NCBI RefSeq assembly: GCF_021730395.1
Contig: NC_069377.1
Coordinates: 71,741,501 to 71,805,500 of the forward strand
Origin: Mercenaria mercenaria
Taxonomy: Eukaryota > Mollusca > Bivalvia > Venerida > Veneridae
Length of the DNA stretch: 64,000 nucleotides
Direction of reading: 5' to 3'
How positions within the stretch are numbered: the first letter of the stretch is position 1; each line of letters opens with the position of its first letter. The position numbers and the translations under genes are program-made. The notes beneath the pieces were generated by a model, which saw only the letters and a list, made by a program, of their open reading frames with translations, was not told the DNA's origin and ran no database searches. Below, piece after piece: positions 46,088 through 58,298 of the stretch.

Positions 46088-46543
46088 CAGAAAAGCTCAC
46101 ATTGTCACTACTTGACAGGTGAGCTAAAATTGGATATGACCTTGACTTCTAGTATGATTTTGACTTTTGAACTGTTTGTGATCGCCCTTCGTCCGTCGTC
46201 TGTCCATGATTTCTTGTGAACATGATAGACCACATTTTGCAACTGTTTTTAATCAAATTTACACACAACTTGTATAGGCATAATATATCGGTTCCTTTCG
46301 AAAACTGGCCAGATCCAATCATGGGTTCCAGAGTTATGTCCCTTAAAGGGCCAAAATTTGCTATTTTGGTTTGTGAACACGATAGAGACCACATTTTACA
46401 ATAGATTTTAATCAAACTTGCACACAACTTTTGCATAATATCTCGGTTCCTTTTGAAAACTGGCCATCATTGGTTCCAGAGTTAGGCTCCATAAAGGGCC
46501 AAAAATTGCTATTTTGGCCTATGCAGCCATATAGAGACTTTAT
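46088..46543 (-). repeat. Family X-type repeat, same units as 1-508
   Basis: It has 'cagaaaagctcac...ggtgagctaaaa' (46082-46127), then in reverse orientation the units of window position 1-508: 'aacttgtataggcataata', 'tcggttcctttcgaaaactg', 'gccagatccaatcatgggtt'. Family Z (46545 on) appears to interrupt it in mid-unit, after 'tagagactttatt'. Confidence 0.7.
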
Positions 46544-46544
46544 T

Positions 46545-48102
46545 ATGTCTCCCCCCACTGGGGGAGACATATTGTTTTGCACCGTCCGTCCGTCACACTT
46601 CATTTCCGATCAATAACTGGAGAACCAGTTGCCCTAGAACCTTCAAACTTCATAGGGTGGCAGGGCTTATGGAGTAGATGACTCCTATTGTTTTTGGGAT
46701 CACTCCATTAAAGGTCAAGGTCACAGGGGCCTGAACATGGAAAAAGCATTTCCGATCAATAACTTGAGAACCACCTAACCAAGAATGTTGAAACTTCATA
46801 GGGTGATTGGTCATGCAGAGTAAAGGATCCCTATTGATTTTGGGGTCATTCTGTTAAAGGTCAAGGTCACAGGGGCCTGAACATGGAAAACCATTTCCGA
46901 TCAATAACCTCAGAACCACTTGACGAAGAATATTGAAACTTCATAGGATGATTGGTCTTGTAGAGTAGATGACTCCTATTGTTTTTGGGGTCACTCCATC
47001 AAAGGTCAAAGTCACAGGGGCCTGAACATGGAAAACCATTTCTGATCAATAACTTGAGAACCACTCGATCCAGAATGTTGAAACTTCATAGGATGATTGG
47101 TCTTGTGGAGTAGATGACCCCTATTGTTTTTGGGGTCACTCCATCACAGGTCAAGGTCACAGGGGCCTAAACATGGAAAACCATTTCCGATCAATAACCA
47201 CAGAACCACTTAACGCAGAATATTGAAACTTCATAGGATGATTGGTCTTGTGGAGTAGATGACCTCTATTGTTTTTGGGGTCACTCCATCAAAGGTCAAG
47301 GTCACAGGGGCTTGAACATGGAAAACCATTTCCGATCAATAACTTGAAAACCACTCGATCCAGAATGTTGAAAATTCATAGGATGATTGGTCACGCAGAG
47401 TAGATGACCCCTATTGATTCTTTTGAGGTCACTCTGTTAAAGGTCAAGGTCGCAGTGAACAGAACAAGGAAATCCATTTCCGGTCAGTAACTTGAGACTC
47501 ACTTGACCCAGAATGTTGAAACTTCATAGGGTGATAGGACTTTCAGAGTAGATGACCCTATTGTTTTTGGGGTCCCTCAATTAAATGTCAAGGTCGCAGC
47601 GGACAGAACATAGAAATCCATTTTCAGTCAATAACTTGAGAACCATTTGACATAGAACCTTCAAATTTCATAGGATGATAGAACTTTTTGATTAGACCAC
47701 CCCTATTGTTTTTGGGGTCATCCATCAAAGGTCAAGGTCACAGGGGGGTGAAAACTCTTTTCAATCAATAACTTGAGAACCATTTGACCCAGAATGTTGA
47801 AACTTAATAGGATGATTGGACATGCAGAGTAGATGACCCCTACTCATTCTGGGGTCACTTGATCAAAGGTTAAGGTCACAGGGGCCTGAAAATGAAAAAC
47901 CGTTTCCAATTCATAACTTGAGAACCACTAGGCCCAGAATGTTGAAACCTATTGGGATGATTGGACATGCCAAGTAAATGATCCCTATTGCAGCCTGCCA
48001 TCAGTGTCTCTGACTTTTGCGCCTGCCCCCTATTGACTTCTTGCCTATACGACTATGCATTGGGGGAGACATGCCCTTTTCTACAAAAGCATCTTCTAGT
48101 TT
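46545..48102 (-). repeat. Tandem-core element, family Z
   Basis: It starts with a hairpin, 'atgtctccccc', cact, 'gggggagacat'. About ten units of about 150 bp follow, with 'gatcaataacttgagaacca', 'gttgaaacttcataggatga' and 'caaaggtcaaggtcacaggg'. It ends 'gcattgggggagacatgccc' and 'aaaagcatcttctagttta'. The canonical strand is minus, starting 'aaactagaagatgc'. The flanks suggest insertion into the repeat ending at 46543. Confidence 0.78.
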
Positions 48103-48290
48103 ATTGTTTGATTTGATACAAACTTGCAAAATATCTTTAACAACAATAGATCTTGGATTCCATGAAAAGTCCGTCAAATAGTAAATCTATTTACGATATT
48201 ATTTTCTTTGACTTAATTGTTGCGAGTGCATAATTTATATGATTTTATTAATCTGATTATTATGAATCTTCTGTTTTCTCGATTTTTGTA

Positions 48291-48444
48291 CACTGTCTGA
48301 ATATTGGTCTTGGGTCTACATAAAACATCCTTTAAACAGAGTTTAGCACACTGAATTTTTGTACAGATCGGTTATGAAACTTTTTCTGAATATTGGTCTT
48401 GGGTGTACATAAAACATCTTTAAACAGAGTTTAGCACACTGAAT
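48291..48444 (+). repeat. Two-copy direct repeat, period about 97 bp
   Basis: 'tctgaatattggtcttgggt' followed by 'ctacataaaacatc..tttaaacagagtttagcacactgaat' (in pieces) occurs at about 48295 and again at 48392. A local tandem duplication. Confidence 0.8.
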
Positions 48445-48525
48445 TCAAAATAAGGCCATCAACAGGAAAGTGATATGATTGATTTCAACTTATACATGTG
48501 CAGTGTTATACTATTTTGATGTATT

Positions 48526-48706
48526 TAACCTTTAGCCTGCTGGCGGCAAGTGATTCTGCCTTTGCGACCAGTGCAGACCAAGATCAGCCAGCACTGTTCG
48601 CTGTTCAGTCAATAAATGTTTAGTGAACATCCCTTCAAATAATAAATGGTATTGCCCAAATTGAATGATAGACCAGTCCATTTTAGAAATTTAGCGTGGT
48701 AAAGGT
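48526..48706. repeat. MITE family D copy
   Basis: Begins 'ttaacctttagcctgctggc' and continues 'gattctgcctttgcgaccag' and 'cgctgttcagtcaataaatg', ending 'aaatttagcgtggtaaaggt'. Inverted ends are recognisable but worn. Confidence 0.68.
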
Positions 48707-49280
48707 TAATATGATTCTTTTATAATGCAGTAGATACATGTCGATTCTTAATTTAGGATTTTTATTCGCAAGTTTGCAGTTAAGTTGACAAGCTTTGATC
48801 TCAGTATTTTTCTGAACAAATTCCTGTGTTATAACTATATCAATAAATTCTATTTATTGGTAAATATGTCTATTATTTTTTCAGCTATCTTAATATTAAC
48901 CTATATTGCCGACTCATCCTGAAGTTTTAATGACTTTGGAAGTTTATGTATGGTATAGAAGACATTCAAAAATCTATCATCTAAGCTTCATCCAGTTCAT
49001 GTATTTTTAAGACATTAGTAACCCCGCAAAAGAGAAAAATGGTAATTAAGTTAGACAGGCAAGATGTTGAACTTTAAGGACACTTGTTCTCCTATTACTA
49101 TGCCATTACAGAACATAAGACTGTAGTAGAATCTTGAGGCATACTTGCAATTTTTAAAGCAGTTGATACCTATCTGACGATCACAACCATTGTTTTCACA
49201 ATGACTAACATAGGCTCATTTGGACTTGGCCTATTTGAGTACTTCAAGAATTCCAGATTTATAGACGATCACAAGTCCGC

Positions 49281-49560
49281 ACGGCTAGCCTAGTGGTAGA
49301 GTGCCAGCTTCGAGTGCGGGAGGTTGTGGGTTCGATCCTTAGCCGTGTCATACAAAAGATGTAAAATGGTTCTAGTAGCTTCCTCGCTTGGCGCTCAGCA
49401 TTAAGAGGATAGTGCTAGGACTGGTCAGCCCAGTGTCAGTATAATGTAACTGGGTGGAGTATTATGTCACGTGTCTACAGCGTGATATTCCAGTGAGGCC
49501 GCACTATAAAGTTGGGCATTGTGCCGACTGCTACAAGTAGACACCGTCGTTAAAGACGCA
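49281..49560 (+). repeat. SINE family A, near full length
   Basis: Head 'ggctagcctagtggtagagt' and 'ggttgtgggttcgatcctta', body 'agcttcctcgcttggcgctc', 'tcacgtgtctacagcgtgat', tail 'caagtagacaccgtcgttaa'. It lacks the CA-rich tail of the copy at 601-905. The interval 49561-50144 has no identifiable gene. Confidence 0.8.
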
Positions 49561-50144
49561 CCACAAAATAACTGTATTCTTTTGTATTTCCATGATGGTA
49601 ATTATACATGATTTGCATGAAAAAAAAATGAGCTAAACAAGAATTTAGTTTCAAATTTACAGTAACATATATTAGGCCAAGACAATGTGTTTAATGTCTT
49701 AACATTTTATTGAATTAATGTAGCAATACGTACAGAAAATCCGTGTATTTAGTTAAATTTCAATCACATTTTGCTTCTACAGTTTAGGATAGTTATTCAT
49801 CTATATTCTTAACACTATGATGAAAAGAGATTGACTGAACAAGTTTACAGATGAAGTTGTGAAAACACATTTACTCAGGAAGGGCCTAAATTGTCCACCT
49901 GAATACTTGCAATGTAGCTGTATCATAAGAATGATTTTTATGAGATTTTGTGGGTGGAAAAAGTAGGTTACTAGGTCATGGTGGGTCTTTAAGATGACTG
50001 AAAAATTGTTGAAAAATACGTTAAACCGAACACACACACACACCTCCCAAATTTGTGCGGCATGACCACCATGTTCTAGAAGTATTGGTAGATGATACTA
50101 CCATAGTTGTGGGAAGTTTGAACAATTGTAAATGTACAACAGAC

Positions 50145-50542
50145 ACAAAATATGAATGATTCTAACACGATCCGATTCATTTTCCTATTAAACAAAGAAG
50201 GCAGAAAACAGTTAATTATTAAACAACAAATCACTGTTCTGACGTCACAATTATTACGTCATAGCGTCAAACGGCATAGCGGCGCGCTGGAAAAGAAACC
50301 GATTGATAACGGGCAAATATTTAATTAATGTCGTCAAGGGTGTATTAAAGATCTTTGGTAACGTGTTAGAATCTAAATAATATATCTCATTTAGTGATTT
50401 GCTCGTGAATAAATCATTGTTTGTCGTTCAGATGCGTATTATTATATCACCCGGGCTGCGCCCTCGTGATATAATTCCTTCGCATCTGAACTCCAAACAA
50501 TGATTTATTCAACGACAAATAACTGGATGAAATATATTATTT
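50145..50542. mobile_element. Palindromic element, copy B, with CGGGCTGCGCCCTCG core
   Basis: The same layout as 22470-22871: a leading part 'aatgattctaacacgatccg' and 'ttaaacaaagaaggcag', TGACGTCA-like sites, then a palindrome at 50375-50542. Paired arm blocks are aaataatatat/atatattattt, gaataaatcattgtttg/caaacaatgatttattc, ttcagatgcg/cgcatctgaa and tatatca/tgatata. The core and the 'ttcagatgc' blocks are shared with copy A; the other arm blocks are not. Confidence 0.75.
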
Positions 50543-50576
50543 CTTAATTAATGCTTTCAATATATACAGACCTAGA

Positions 50577-52797
50577 TACAATGCTGGTCAAAAATAACGT
50601 AGACTTTTGCTGTCAAATGTCGCATATTGTGGAAATAGCAATGTGAAATATATCGTTGTAATTCGCAATCTTTCTGTAATTTAGTCGTACATTTTTTGTA
50701 ACATTTTTGCTGATAGGCGGAACGCGTCGAACGTTTTTATTACCATTGCTACGCATAACCGGCGCAGTCGCTTTCTGATCTGTCGTGATTTGAATTCGAT
50801 TGCTGATGTTCACGCTTATAGTACACTAAATGTTTGCCCAAAAATACGTCAAAGTGCAGCAACACGTCAGGGCGACATGCACCTAATAGAGTATGGCATC
50901 ATTCCGACGTGGGAGCCAGAAGAAAACAACATTTAAACTATGTGAATATTATTGTTTATAATGCATGTAATGTCGTCACCGACTCGCATAGATAATAAGA
51001 CAGTTGCTTAGTTATGGAAAAATTTTGGCGAACAGTAACTGAAATTCATAAACTAATGAAGCAGACGCCACAACAATGTTCAGTCATCCATGTCTTTATC
51101 TTCAAGTGGTACAAACCATTCGCAAATGGTCAAAAAGACAGCGAAGATGGAGGGAGAAAACAGAAAATCTGCGAATGGACATTAACGCCAATGTATGACG
51201 TATGGGTAAGGACCGAGTACTCACGATGAGTACCCTGTCCGAGATGCGTGGCGTATGTGTTCATACATTTTTGTATTTTAACTAAACAGTTTATTATGAC
51301 TTAAGTATTGCTCATGAAAATTTATTGTTCCTTCTCATGAGAAGGAACACTTATGGTGAACATGTCACACTTGACTGAGTAGATAATAGATACAAGGGTA
51401 TCATCAAAGGCATCCGATTCCAGTAGGGCGCCGCCATTTTGTACTCATGCAATTTCATTACAAATAGCCTCTTTGCCAATGTGTTTTAGTCAGCTTTAAG
51501 TCAATCTTAAGTGAAATACAACTACATAATAACAGGCCTACAAAGAATAATAATATAGTTTAAACTATCTAGCAGCTAAATCTAACATGTCATAATGTAG
51601 AATCGAGATTAACTAAATGAATATTCATCATCTAAACATAGATCCCCGCCCAAAAATATCGACTAGCTGCTATTATCCTCGGTTGCATACGTTGCTTCCA
51701 AAGGTTCTTTTTACGATTTTATTTCATATCATCAAATTTATTATTTTACCATTTTAAGTATTACCATCACAACATACTGTTTTAATAAAGTAATTCGAGA
51801 TTTTTCGCTTGTCTGTTAATGTTATTGCACGAGACGTACCGTCACCGGATTACAACATTTCAATTGCTTCCCTTGCTTTTATCCAGAACTGTTTAATGCA
51901 TTTTTTTTCACCTTATTGCGCTTTGAAATATTTCGAACTTTGTAATTTAATGCCTTTTGATTAATTGTTTTGTAAGATTCAAGCTTTGAACTTTTTGTAC
52001 GCATTTTTTTCAACTCCATTAGTTTGTTTGTGCCAACTTATATAATAGCCTTTTTTCATCTGGCTTAGTCGTTCTCGGTCTATAATCTACGTGGCATTTA
52101 TATGCTTCATTATGTCTGAAAGGGCGGATGGACCGTAATTAAACTTAAATAACTGGCTTAGTCGTTCTGGAACTGAAAGTATCCATCATGCAATGCAATT
52201 ACGGGCATTTTGCAGCACAAATATTGCTAAGTAGCACAGCTGTCGACAATGTTTCCCGAAATTTTGATAGAGTGATGGTCTTTATCATTTATTATCCGCT
52301 GATAATATTTAGGTAGACTCGCTCATCTAAAGGTGTTTGATTATTATTTTAATTAAGTTAAACAAATGTTTGTGTGAAATAACTTTAAATATTCCTAAAT
52401 AGATAAGAATGCACGTAAACTAACTAAACACATTGGTCATTATTGTTTTATTAAAGATCCCTTAAAAAGAATATTAAATATGCGCTAGAAGGAACCTTTT
52501 GGTAAGCTAAATCTTGTAAAAGTACAAATATGAATTAATGCAAACTTAATGAAAGCATCACAATGTAGGCACAACGTCGTTAACGTCTTTGAAATATGAT
52601 TGCCGTGCGCCGGGTCCGTGTAAGTGACTGTTTTTGAGGAGGCGTAACTCCTGATTGCATGGTCATAATCACGTCATATTTGCAGTGTAGTTAAGTATAA
52701 ATATTGCAAATCATTATGGTATATTTTTTGTTTTGCTTCGTTAAAAGTATATAAAAGCTAGAGAAAAAGTCTACGTTATTTTTGAAGAGCCCTCGTA
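50577..52797 (+). mobile_element. Mariner-like transposon, degraded
   Basis: The left inner end 'tcaaaaataacgtagacttt' (50588 on) is matched by 'aaagtctacgttatttttga' on the right. The right end closes with 'agccctcgta', the ACGAGGG-type terminus of mariner elements; the left counterpart 'tacaatgctgg' is worn. TA is present at both borders (50577-50578 and 52796-52797). At 2.2 kb it is longer than a usual mariner. Only an N-terminal transposase fragment is seen and the catalytic part is not recognisable. Confidence 0.65.
51014..51229 (+). pseudogene. Mariner-type transposase N-terminal HTH fragment
   Basis: 71 codons: 'TEIHKLMKQTPQQCSVIHVF' then 'IFKWYKPFANGQKDSED'. This matches the usual pattern of the mariner/Mos1 helix-turn-helix (EIHKMLKQ.YG...L....V..WYKRF..GREDVEDD). 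The domain is about 50 residues, and after 'EDGGRKQ' the similarity is lost; no DDD/DDE catalytic region follows. It lies inside a TIR-bounded element, in the right place and orientation for a transposase start. Divergence at several consensus positions suggests an old copy. Confidence 0.6.
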
Positions 52798-53867
52798 TGT
52801 ACCTTATATACATTTTTATGACTTAATATAGTGAACTTAACCAGTCTATATCCTATGTCCAATACTGTGATACTTAGAGGGTTCAGCAAATAAAAAAGAT
52901 ACTAGGGTCGTGTGCTTGATTTTCTGCTAGACTGGACCTCATGCTATTTTTCATAATGGGAATCTTTAGGAAAATCATAACTTTCAAGTTTTTTTTAAAA
53001 GGTAGATTTTAATGCACTTCTCACTATTGTAAATAAACATATGGCCTATAATGTGGTGAAATTATAAATGTATAGGTCCGTGTGGTTAGTTTTAAGATAT
53101 TTAACCATGATTGCAAGTGAACAGCACATTTCAGGCTAATTTTTATGACATTATTTTTAATTATTTAACATATCAGATGTTTTAACCCTTATCATGCTGG
53201 ACACGATTGATTCTGTATTATATTAATACTACTCACATTTCTCTGAAACACAAATGACATAGTGATGTCCAGATTTCAGCAAAGTAGGAAACAGATCTTC
53301 AAGCATTTCCCTTCAAGTTGTAGAAAAAGTTCAAAGAATTCACCGGTAGTTAAATTCTCAACTTCTGACTTTGATCAGTAATTCAGAAAATTTCACCCTC
53401 TAAAATCTCACAAATATTGTCTGTGAACAACTTACATTAGATTTTATTGAACGAATGAAACCTATGTTAAATGAGGTAATGCTTTCTTGATACAATGGTA
53501 TTTAGAAACTGTTTAAAGTTAAACACTGTTTTCTTGAACTGAAGTTAAAAAAATTTGATTGTACCACCAGACAGTTCATTGTAAGTGAAAACTAGCTGCC
53601 TTTAAATTTGTAATTTACAGGGGCAGATCCAAGATTCTGGTTTGTTGGTTCCCTAAAGTTTTAGTGGGGGCTGACATGCATACAGAACAAATATTTGACA
53701 CAATGCCAAACACAATGTATGAAACACACCCTGAAAATGCTTGACAGAATAATATTAGTTTTAAAAGAGACATAAGCTAGCAGACAAGAATCCCTAGACA
53801 AAACGTACATAATCTATGTTGATGATGCATGTTTATCAAGCTGTATTTCAACTGGATGGAAACACAT

Positions 53868-53945
53868 TCGAGGGCTTAGAGCGAAACTGGTCTATCTGCT
53901 TCTATTTCTATATACAGATAGACCAGTTTCGCTCTAAGCCCTCGA
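53868..53945. other. Perfect 31-bp hairpin with 16-nt loop
   Basis: The left arm starts 'tcgagggcttagagcgaaac' and runs to 53898. The right arm (53915-53945) is its exact complement, ending 'gtttcgctctaagccctcga'. No mismatch in 31 bp. It could be a very short MITE, a recent template-switch product, or a small-RNA hairpin. No TA or TTAA flanks. The rest of 52798-54025 has no recognisable gene. Confidence 0.85.
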
Positions 53946-54025
53946 TAATGTAGCTGTAATATTTAAACGTTTCAAGATCTGTTATTTAATGGTTCACAGT
54001 CAGTTTGTCATAATCTATTACGGCC

Positions 54026-54234
54026 TTAACCCTTAGCCTGCTAAATTCTAAAATAGACTCATGTCCATCGTTCAATATGGGTAGTACCACTTATTATTCA
54101 AATGGGTGTTCACTGAAAAATTACTGACTGAATAGCGAACAGTGCAGACCATGATCAGCCTGTACGGATGTGCAAGCTCATCTTTGTCTGCACTGGTCGC
54201 AAAGGCAGAATCACTTGCCTCCAGCTGGCGTAAG
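54026..54234. mobile_element. MITE family D, best copy
   Basis: Ends are 'ttaacccttagcctgct' and 'ccagctggcgtaagg'. Inside, 'cagtgcagaccatgatcagc' and 'tcatctttgtctgcactggt' form a hairpin around 'ctgtacggatgtgc'. No ORF of its own; a 73-codon ORF starting inside runs out of the element. Confidence 0.7.
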
Positions 54235-54838
54235 GTCAAATTTCAGCCAGATGTTCAGAAATAAAAATTTTAAAGCACTATTCCTGATACTTTTTGAAAA
54301 CCCCGAACACAATTCTATTGGTTTTCGTAAAATTAAAGAAGAAACCAATCAGGTAATTTTTTGTTGTTGCTATGTTCAACTTTTTTTATAGACAAGTGCA
54401 ATGTACGTGAAGAAGAACAACAAAACAAATACTAAGTTGTATACATGATAAGTATGAAATAAATGTTAAGGCCATCTCAAATTATACTCACCACTGGAAC
54501 TTCAAAAATCTTATAAAGTATATTTTTCTTTAAAATATGATGAAATTCCATTCTTATCAAAGTTCTTGCGATAAACAAGTTGCCTTAAAGTATTCCATCT
54601 ACAACAAACAGAATACTTACAAACTATTTATATGAATGAAGCATACGTGAATGTATGGGTTGTTACTATATACGAGTATAGTATAGTATTTTTGACACGT
54701 TTCCTTGAAAATATCCTGGTATCATGTGTTCTAGACAGTCTAACAAAAACAGGCATATTTTAGAAATATATAAGATAAACTCATCTTTCAAATCACCATT
54801 TTCTAAAAAAGTTATCCCTTCCTGATCATCCTGATATA

Positions 54839-56174
54839 AAACAAGAGCTGTCCGTAAGACAGCCAAGCTCGACTATTCGAAATATTGTCCCAGAAGCAGG
54901 AAAATATTTCCCAAAAAGGTTAAATATCAAAAGAGTTCAAATGGGGAAATAATTTGACCAAAATGCATATCAGAGTTATGGGACTTGCTGCTACCAACTA
55001 GTTTTAAAACCCCGAAGGCACATGTGAAGTTTCAATTCAATATCTGCATTAGTTTTGGAGATAGTAACTTGCATGTAAAACTTTAACCTGAATTTTCAAG
55101 TCCAAAAGGGGTCATAATTTGCCCAAACTACATGTCAGAATTATGGGACTTGACCCAGTGAGGTTGGTAATTGATCTAGAAAAAGAAAAAATAAGTTTCA
55201 AAGCTATATGCCTTTAAATGATAGCTGTATATATTTGCATGCAAAAACTTGACCCAGTGAAGTTGGTAATTGATCTAGAAAAAGAAAAATTAGTTTCAAA
55301 TTTATATGCCTTTTAGTTATAGCTGTATGTACTTGCACGCAAAATTTTAACCAGAATTTTCTAAGTCCAAAAGGGGGCATAATTTGGCCAAAATGAAGGT
55401 CAGAGTTATGGGACTTGCTGCTATCAACTAGTTTTATAACCCCGAAGACACATGTGAAGTTTCAATTCAATATCTGCATTAGTTTTGGAGATAGTAACTT
55501 GCATGTAAAACTTTAACCTGAATTTTCTAAGTCCAAAAGGGGGCATAATTTGCTCACAATACATGTCAGAGTTATGGGACTTGACCCAGTGAGGTTGGTA
55601 ATTGATCTAGAAAAAGAAAAAATAAGTTTCAAAGCTATATGCCTTTAAATGATAGCTGTATATATTTGCATGCAAAAACTTGACCCAGTGAGGTTGGTAA
55701 TTGATCTAGAAAAAGAAAAATTAGTTTCAAATCTATATGCCTTTTAGTTATAGCTGTATGTACTTGCACGCAAAATTTTAACCAGAATTTTCTAAGTCCA
55801 AAAGGGGGCATAATTTGGCCAAAATGAAGGTCAGAGTTATGGGACTTGCTGCTATCAACTAGTTTTATAACCCCGAAGACACATGTGAAGTTTCAATTCA
55901 ATATCTGCATTAGTTTTGGAGTTAGTAACTTGCATGTAAAACTTTAACCTGAATTTTCTAAGTCCAAAAGGAGGCATAATTTGCTCAAAATACATGTCAG
56001 AGTTATGGGACTTGACCCAGTGAGGTTGGTAATTGATCTAGAAAAAGAAAAAATAAGTTTCAAAGCTATATGCCTTTAAATGATAGCTGTATATATTTGC
56101 AAGCAAAAACTTAACCGAAGGTGTGACGCCGACGCCAGGGTGAGTAGAATAGCTAGACTATTCTTCAAATAGTA
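54839..56174 (+). repeat. Tandem-core element, family Y, with 430-bp higher-order repeat
   Basis: Starts 'acaagagctgtccgtaagac' (a GCTGTC/GACAGC hairpin) and 'agctcgactattcg'. 'cagagttatgggacttgctg' recurs at 54971, 55401 and 55831, so a composite of about three sub-units repeats every 430 bp with little divergence. Ends 'gaaggtgtgacgccgacgcc' and 'ctattcttcaaatagtagag' then ctaaaa. Confidence 0.82.
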
Positions 56175-56464
56175 GAGCTAAAAAGACACAATTCTCTGTT
56201 CTTTGAGTTCACACTTTATCAGTGATCTACTTTCTAGTTCCAGGAAGCACTTGTCATATATTCCCGAGCTATATTTATAAACTGATATTTTTACAATTTC
56301 TGTTAAAATCACTGTTGTGAAACTGTTTCAATGCAAAACGAGTATATAATTTGAAAATATTACCGGTTTTATAACAAGAGCTGTCGGAGGACAGCAACGC
56401 TCGACTATTCAACAGCCTTGTCAATTGAATGAATACAAAAGTCGAAAAAGGGGCATAATTTTGT

Positions 56465-58298
56465 AACAAGAGGGCCATGAAGGCCCTGTATCGCTCACCT
56501 GACCTATTGACCTAAAGATCATCAAGATTAACATTCTGACCAAGTTTCATTAAGATATGGTCTAGACTAGCTCCTAGACTATGATATATCTTTTTTACAT
56601 TTTTATGATTAAATGTAGTAAACTGAGCCAGTCTTTATTCTATGTCCAATATCATTCCTCTGTGAAAATCTCTAAAATAGACTGACTTTTGCCTCTATGA
56701 AATTGAAGTAAAAAAAGGGAAATATAGAAATATATTATTATCAGTCTAGTGGCTAGTCTAGATATGGTCATAAATGTTGCCTCTAAAGTGTAAACGAGCT
56801 TTGCCTTTGATTTGACCCTGTGACCTAATTTTTGACCTGAAATGACCCAGATTCGAACTTGACCTAAAAATCATCAAGTTTAACATTCTGACTAAGTTTC
56901 ATGAAGATACAGTCATAAATATATGGCCTCTAGTGTTAACAAGCTTTTCCTTTGATTTGACCTAGTGACCAAGTTTTTGACCCCACCTGACCCAGATTTG
57001 AACATGACCTATAGATCATCAAGATAAACATTCTGACCAAGTTTCATTAAGATATGGTCATAAATGTTGCCTCTAAAGTGTTAACTAGTTTTTCCTTTGA
57101 TTTGACCTGGTAACTTAGTTTTTGACCCGACATGACCCAGATTCGAACTTGACCTAAAGATCATCAAGTTTAACATTTTGATTAAGTTTCATGAAGATAC
57201 CGTCATAAATGTAGCCTCTAGAGTGTTAACAAGCTTTTCCTTTGATTTGACCTAGTGACCTAGTTTTTAACTCCATCTGACACAGATTTGAACTTGACCT
57301 ATAGTTCATCAAGATAAACATTCTGACCAAGTTTCAGTAAGATATGGTCATAAATGTTGCCTCTAAAGTGTTAACTAGTTTTTCCTTTGATTTGACCCCG
57401 TAACCTAGTTTTTGACCCCACCTGACCCAGATTTGAACATGACCTATAGATCATCAAGATAAACATTCTGACCAAGTTTCGTTAAGATATGGTCATAAAT
57501 GTTGCCTCTAAAGTGTTAACTAGTTTTTCTTTTGATTTGACCTGGTAACCTAGTTTTTGACCCGACATGACCCAGATTCGAACTTGACCTAAAGATCATC
57601 AAGTTTAACATTTTAATTAAGTTTCATGAAGATACCGTCATAAATGTAGCCTCTAGAGTGTTAACAAGCTTTTCCTTTGATTTGACCCGGTGACCTAGTT
57701 TTTGATCCTACATGACCCTGATTCAAACTGGACCTTGAGATCATCAATGTTAACATTCTGATCAAGTTTCATGAAGATACAGTCATAAATGTGGCCTCTA
57801 CAGTGTTAACAAGCTTTTCATTTGATTTGACCTGGTGACTTAGTTTTTGATCCCAGATGACCCAATAACAAACTCGTCCAAGATTTTATTAAGGGTAACA
57901 TTCTGACCAAGTTTCATTAAGATTGGGCCAAAAATGTGATCTCTAGAATGTTAACAAGCTTTTCCTTTGATCTGACCTGGTGACCTAGTTTTTGACCCCA
58001 GATGACCCGATATCGAACTCGTCCAAGATTTTATCGAGGGTAACATTCTGACCAAGTTTCATGAAGATTGGGCCAAAAATGTGACCTCTCGAGTGTTAAC
58101 AAGCTTTTCCTTTGACCTGATCTGGTGACCTAGTTTTTGTCCCTAGATGACCCAATATCAAAATCATCCAAGATTTTATTGAGGGTAACATTCTGTCCAA
58201 GTTTCATTAAGATTGGGCCAAAATTGTGGCCTCAAGAGTGTTAAAAGTCAAATTGTTGACGACGGACGGACGACGGACACAGGGCGATCACAAAAGCT
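56465..58298 (+). repeat. Tandem-core element, family X, nested in family Y
   Basis: Starts 'aacaagagggccatgaaggc' (an AGGGCC/GGCCCT hairpin) and 'tcgctcacctga'. Contains about eleven units ('aagtttcatgaagatac', 'gtgttaacaagcttttcctt', 'gacctagtttttgacccc') and ends 'gacgacggacggacgacgga', 'gggcgatcacaaaagct'. It lies between 'ataattttgt' and 'aaaaatggg', which would be continuous in the host repeat. Confidence 0.82.
56563..56760. mobile_element. MULE-like MITE with 9-bp target duplication
   Basis: A 198-bp element with ends 'tagactagctcctagact' and 'agtctagtggctagtcta', flanked on both sides by GATATGGTC (56554-56562 and 56761-56769). The 9-bp duplication is the hallmark of Mutator-like elements. 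It sits in a family X unit, which sits in a family Y element: three levels of insertion. Confidence 0.87.

Noticed and set aside
46149-46616. Overlapping 60-95-codon ORFs on both strands
   Set aside because: They follow the tandem repeat units and the same peptides appear at 136-540; repeat translation only.
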